Source of the DNA: CAZMXI01 sp964570205
GTDB lineage: Bacteria; Planctomycetota; Phycisphaerae; Tepidisphaerales; Tepidisphaeraceae
NCBI GenBank assembly: GCA_964570205.1
Contig: CAZMXI010000012.1
Coordinates: 1-41,698 of the forward strand
Reading direction: 5' to 3'
DNA length: 41,698 nt
Shown here piece after piece: positions 41,119 through 41,698 of the stretch. The notes beneath the pieces are model-generated. The model was not told the origin of the DNA, did not search any database, and saw only the letters and a program-made list of their open reading frames with translations. Numbering within the stretch: position 1 is the stretch's first letter; the number at the start of each line of letters is the position of its first letter. The position numbers were made by a program, and so were the translations under genes.

Positions 41119-41698
41119 TCATTCATCCTTGTACGTCCCGGATTGAACAAGCCTGCCGTCACGGAATTCCGCCCAGCCCGTGCGCTTGCCCTTCTCGTCA
41201 GAGTACTCCCAGCGCCCATCCTCAAGATCATCCTTGAATGATCCGGTCGCCCGAGTCTCGCCGTTCGCGTGATTCTCGATCCATTTGCCCGTGCGGCGGC
41301 CGTTCCTGTAATCGCCCTGCGATTGCACCTTCCCGTTCTCATGATGGAAGACCCAGCCGCCTTCTCGCTGGCCGCCCAGGCGATTGCCTTTCTCGCTCGG
41401 ATTCCCGTTCTCGTGGAACCCCTCGTATTGCGTCAATGTCTTCTCCCCCTGCAGCGAGTTCTTCTCGCGGTACTGCACTTTGCCACTGGGGTAGTAACTC
41501 GTGCTGTCCGTGCAGAAGCCCTTGCTGTGATTGGCCACGCAACAGGGCTTTCCGTCGGCATACAGCGTCTCACGGCCGTTGTATTCCCCATTCGTTCGGT
41601 GATACGTCCGCCTCAACTTGCCCTGCCAGTACTCCGTGACATCCCCTTCGGTTTCCTTCCCTTTCTCATAGGTTGCGGTCAGAACCGTCCGGCCGTCA
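41119..41698 (-). CDS. MORN-repeat protein, C-terminal part (5' end outside window)
   Basis: The frame is open from the window edge to a TGA at 41119-41121, giving 192 visible residues; the true start lies beyond 41698. It consists of tandem MORN-type units of about 22-24 residues of the form G-x-W-x-x-x-x-x-N-G-K: NGEYNGRETLYADGKP, YYPSGKVQYREKN, YEGFHENGNPSEKG, GGWVFHHENGKVQSQGDYRNG, GKWIENHANGETRATGSF and GRWEYSDEKGKRTGWAEFRDG. This is the MORN_2 variant usual in bacteria, which forms an extended beta surface. Function is generally unknown (scaffold, envelope or secreted proteins). The downstream coiled-coil gene begins 30 bp later on the same strand. Confidence 0.8.
   Translation of the reverse strand, partial: DGRTVLTATYEKGKETEGDVTEYWQGKLRRTYHRTNGEYNGRETLYADGKPCCVANHSKGFCTDSTSYYPSGKVQYREKNSLQGEKTLTQYEGFHENGNPSEKGNRLGGQREGGWVFHHENGKVQSQGDYRNGRRTGKWIENHANGETRATGSFKDDLEDGRWEYSDEKGKRTGWAEFRDGRLVQSGTYKDE

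Overview
The window is a GC-rich, densely packed chromosomal stretch from a bacterium that degrades plant cell walls. It is most likely a planctomycete, perhaps Phycisphaerae-like. The clues are many secreted or lipoprotein glycosidases with no SusC/SusD pair, several DUF2961/URO-D/sialate-esterase type proteins, GPH and SSS sugar transporters, and few strong Shine-Dalgarno sites. The taxonomic call is an inference. No rRNA, tRNA, CRISPR array, transposase or phage gene was seen.

Layout. (1) 1-1529, plus strand: the 3' end of a GH51 arabinofuranosidase and a secreted CE6-like acetyl esterase. (2) 1566-8291, minus strand: a tight operon transcribed as SDR dehydrogenase, transketolase N half, transketolase C half, GarR-type reductase, GPH sugar transporter, cytoplasmic GH43. 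(3) 8427-12469, minus strand: a GPH transporter with an unusual extra loop domain, and a lipoprotein GH43 with a C-terminal trefoil-like domain. (4) 12625-13731: a LacI-family regulator divergent from block 3. (5) 13806-16004, minus strand: a GH52 beta-xylosidase. (6) 16243-22316, plus strand: malectin-like lipoprotein, hexuronate-type MFS transporter, URO-D-fold protein, and a GH67 alpha-glucuronidase fused to an SGNH esterase. (7) 22856-27433, plus strand: BD-FAE-type esterase, GH127, secreted unknown. (8) 27578-32186: GH172 (minus), serine beta-lactamase-fold hydrolase (plus), second URO-D-fold protein (minus). (9) 32322-39623: GH38-like enzyme and SSS symporter (plus), secreted beta-sandwich protein (minus), SGNH-like protein (plus). 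(10) 39685-41698, minus strand: a coiled-coil membrane protein and a MORN-repeat protein that runs off the window; these look unrelated to glycans.

How it works together. Blocks 1-7 read as a (glucurono)arabinoxylan utilisation locus. Esterases would remove acetyl/feruloyl groups, GH67 would remove (4-O-methyl)glucuronate, GH51/GH43/GH127 would remove arabinose, and GH52/GH43 would cleave xylo-oligosaccharides. The transporters would import sugars and uronates, and the transketolase/SDR/GarR genes would feed central metabolism. No endoxylanase lies in the window.

The best new observation is regulatory. Three separate promoters (blocks 3, 5 and 6) carry the same arrangement: TTGAC(A/G), 17 bp, a TA-N2-TT box, then at once a GGTAAACG-N-TT-N-C(C/T) palindrome across the expected start site. 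This predicts a small regulon of the adjacent LacI protein. The most interesting metabolic idea is that the URO-D-fold protein, translationally coupled to a hexuronate-type transporter and next to GH67, handles the methyl group of 4-O-methylglucuronate. That is a hypothesis only.
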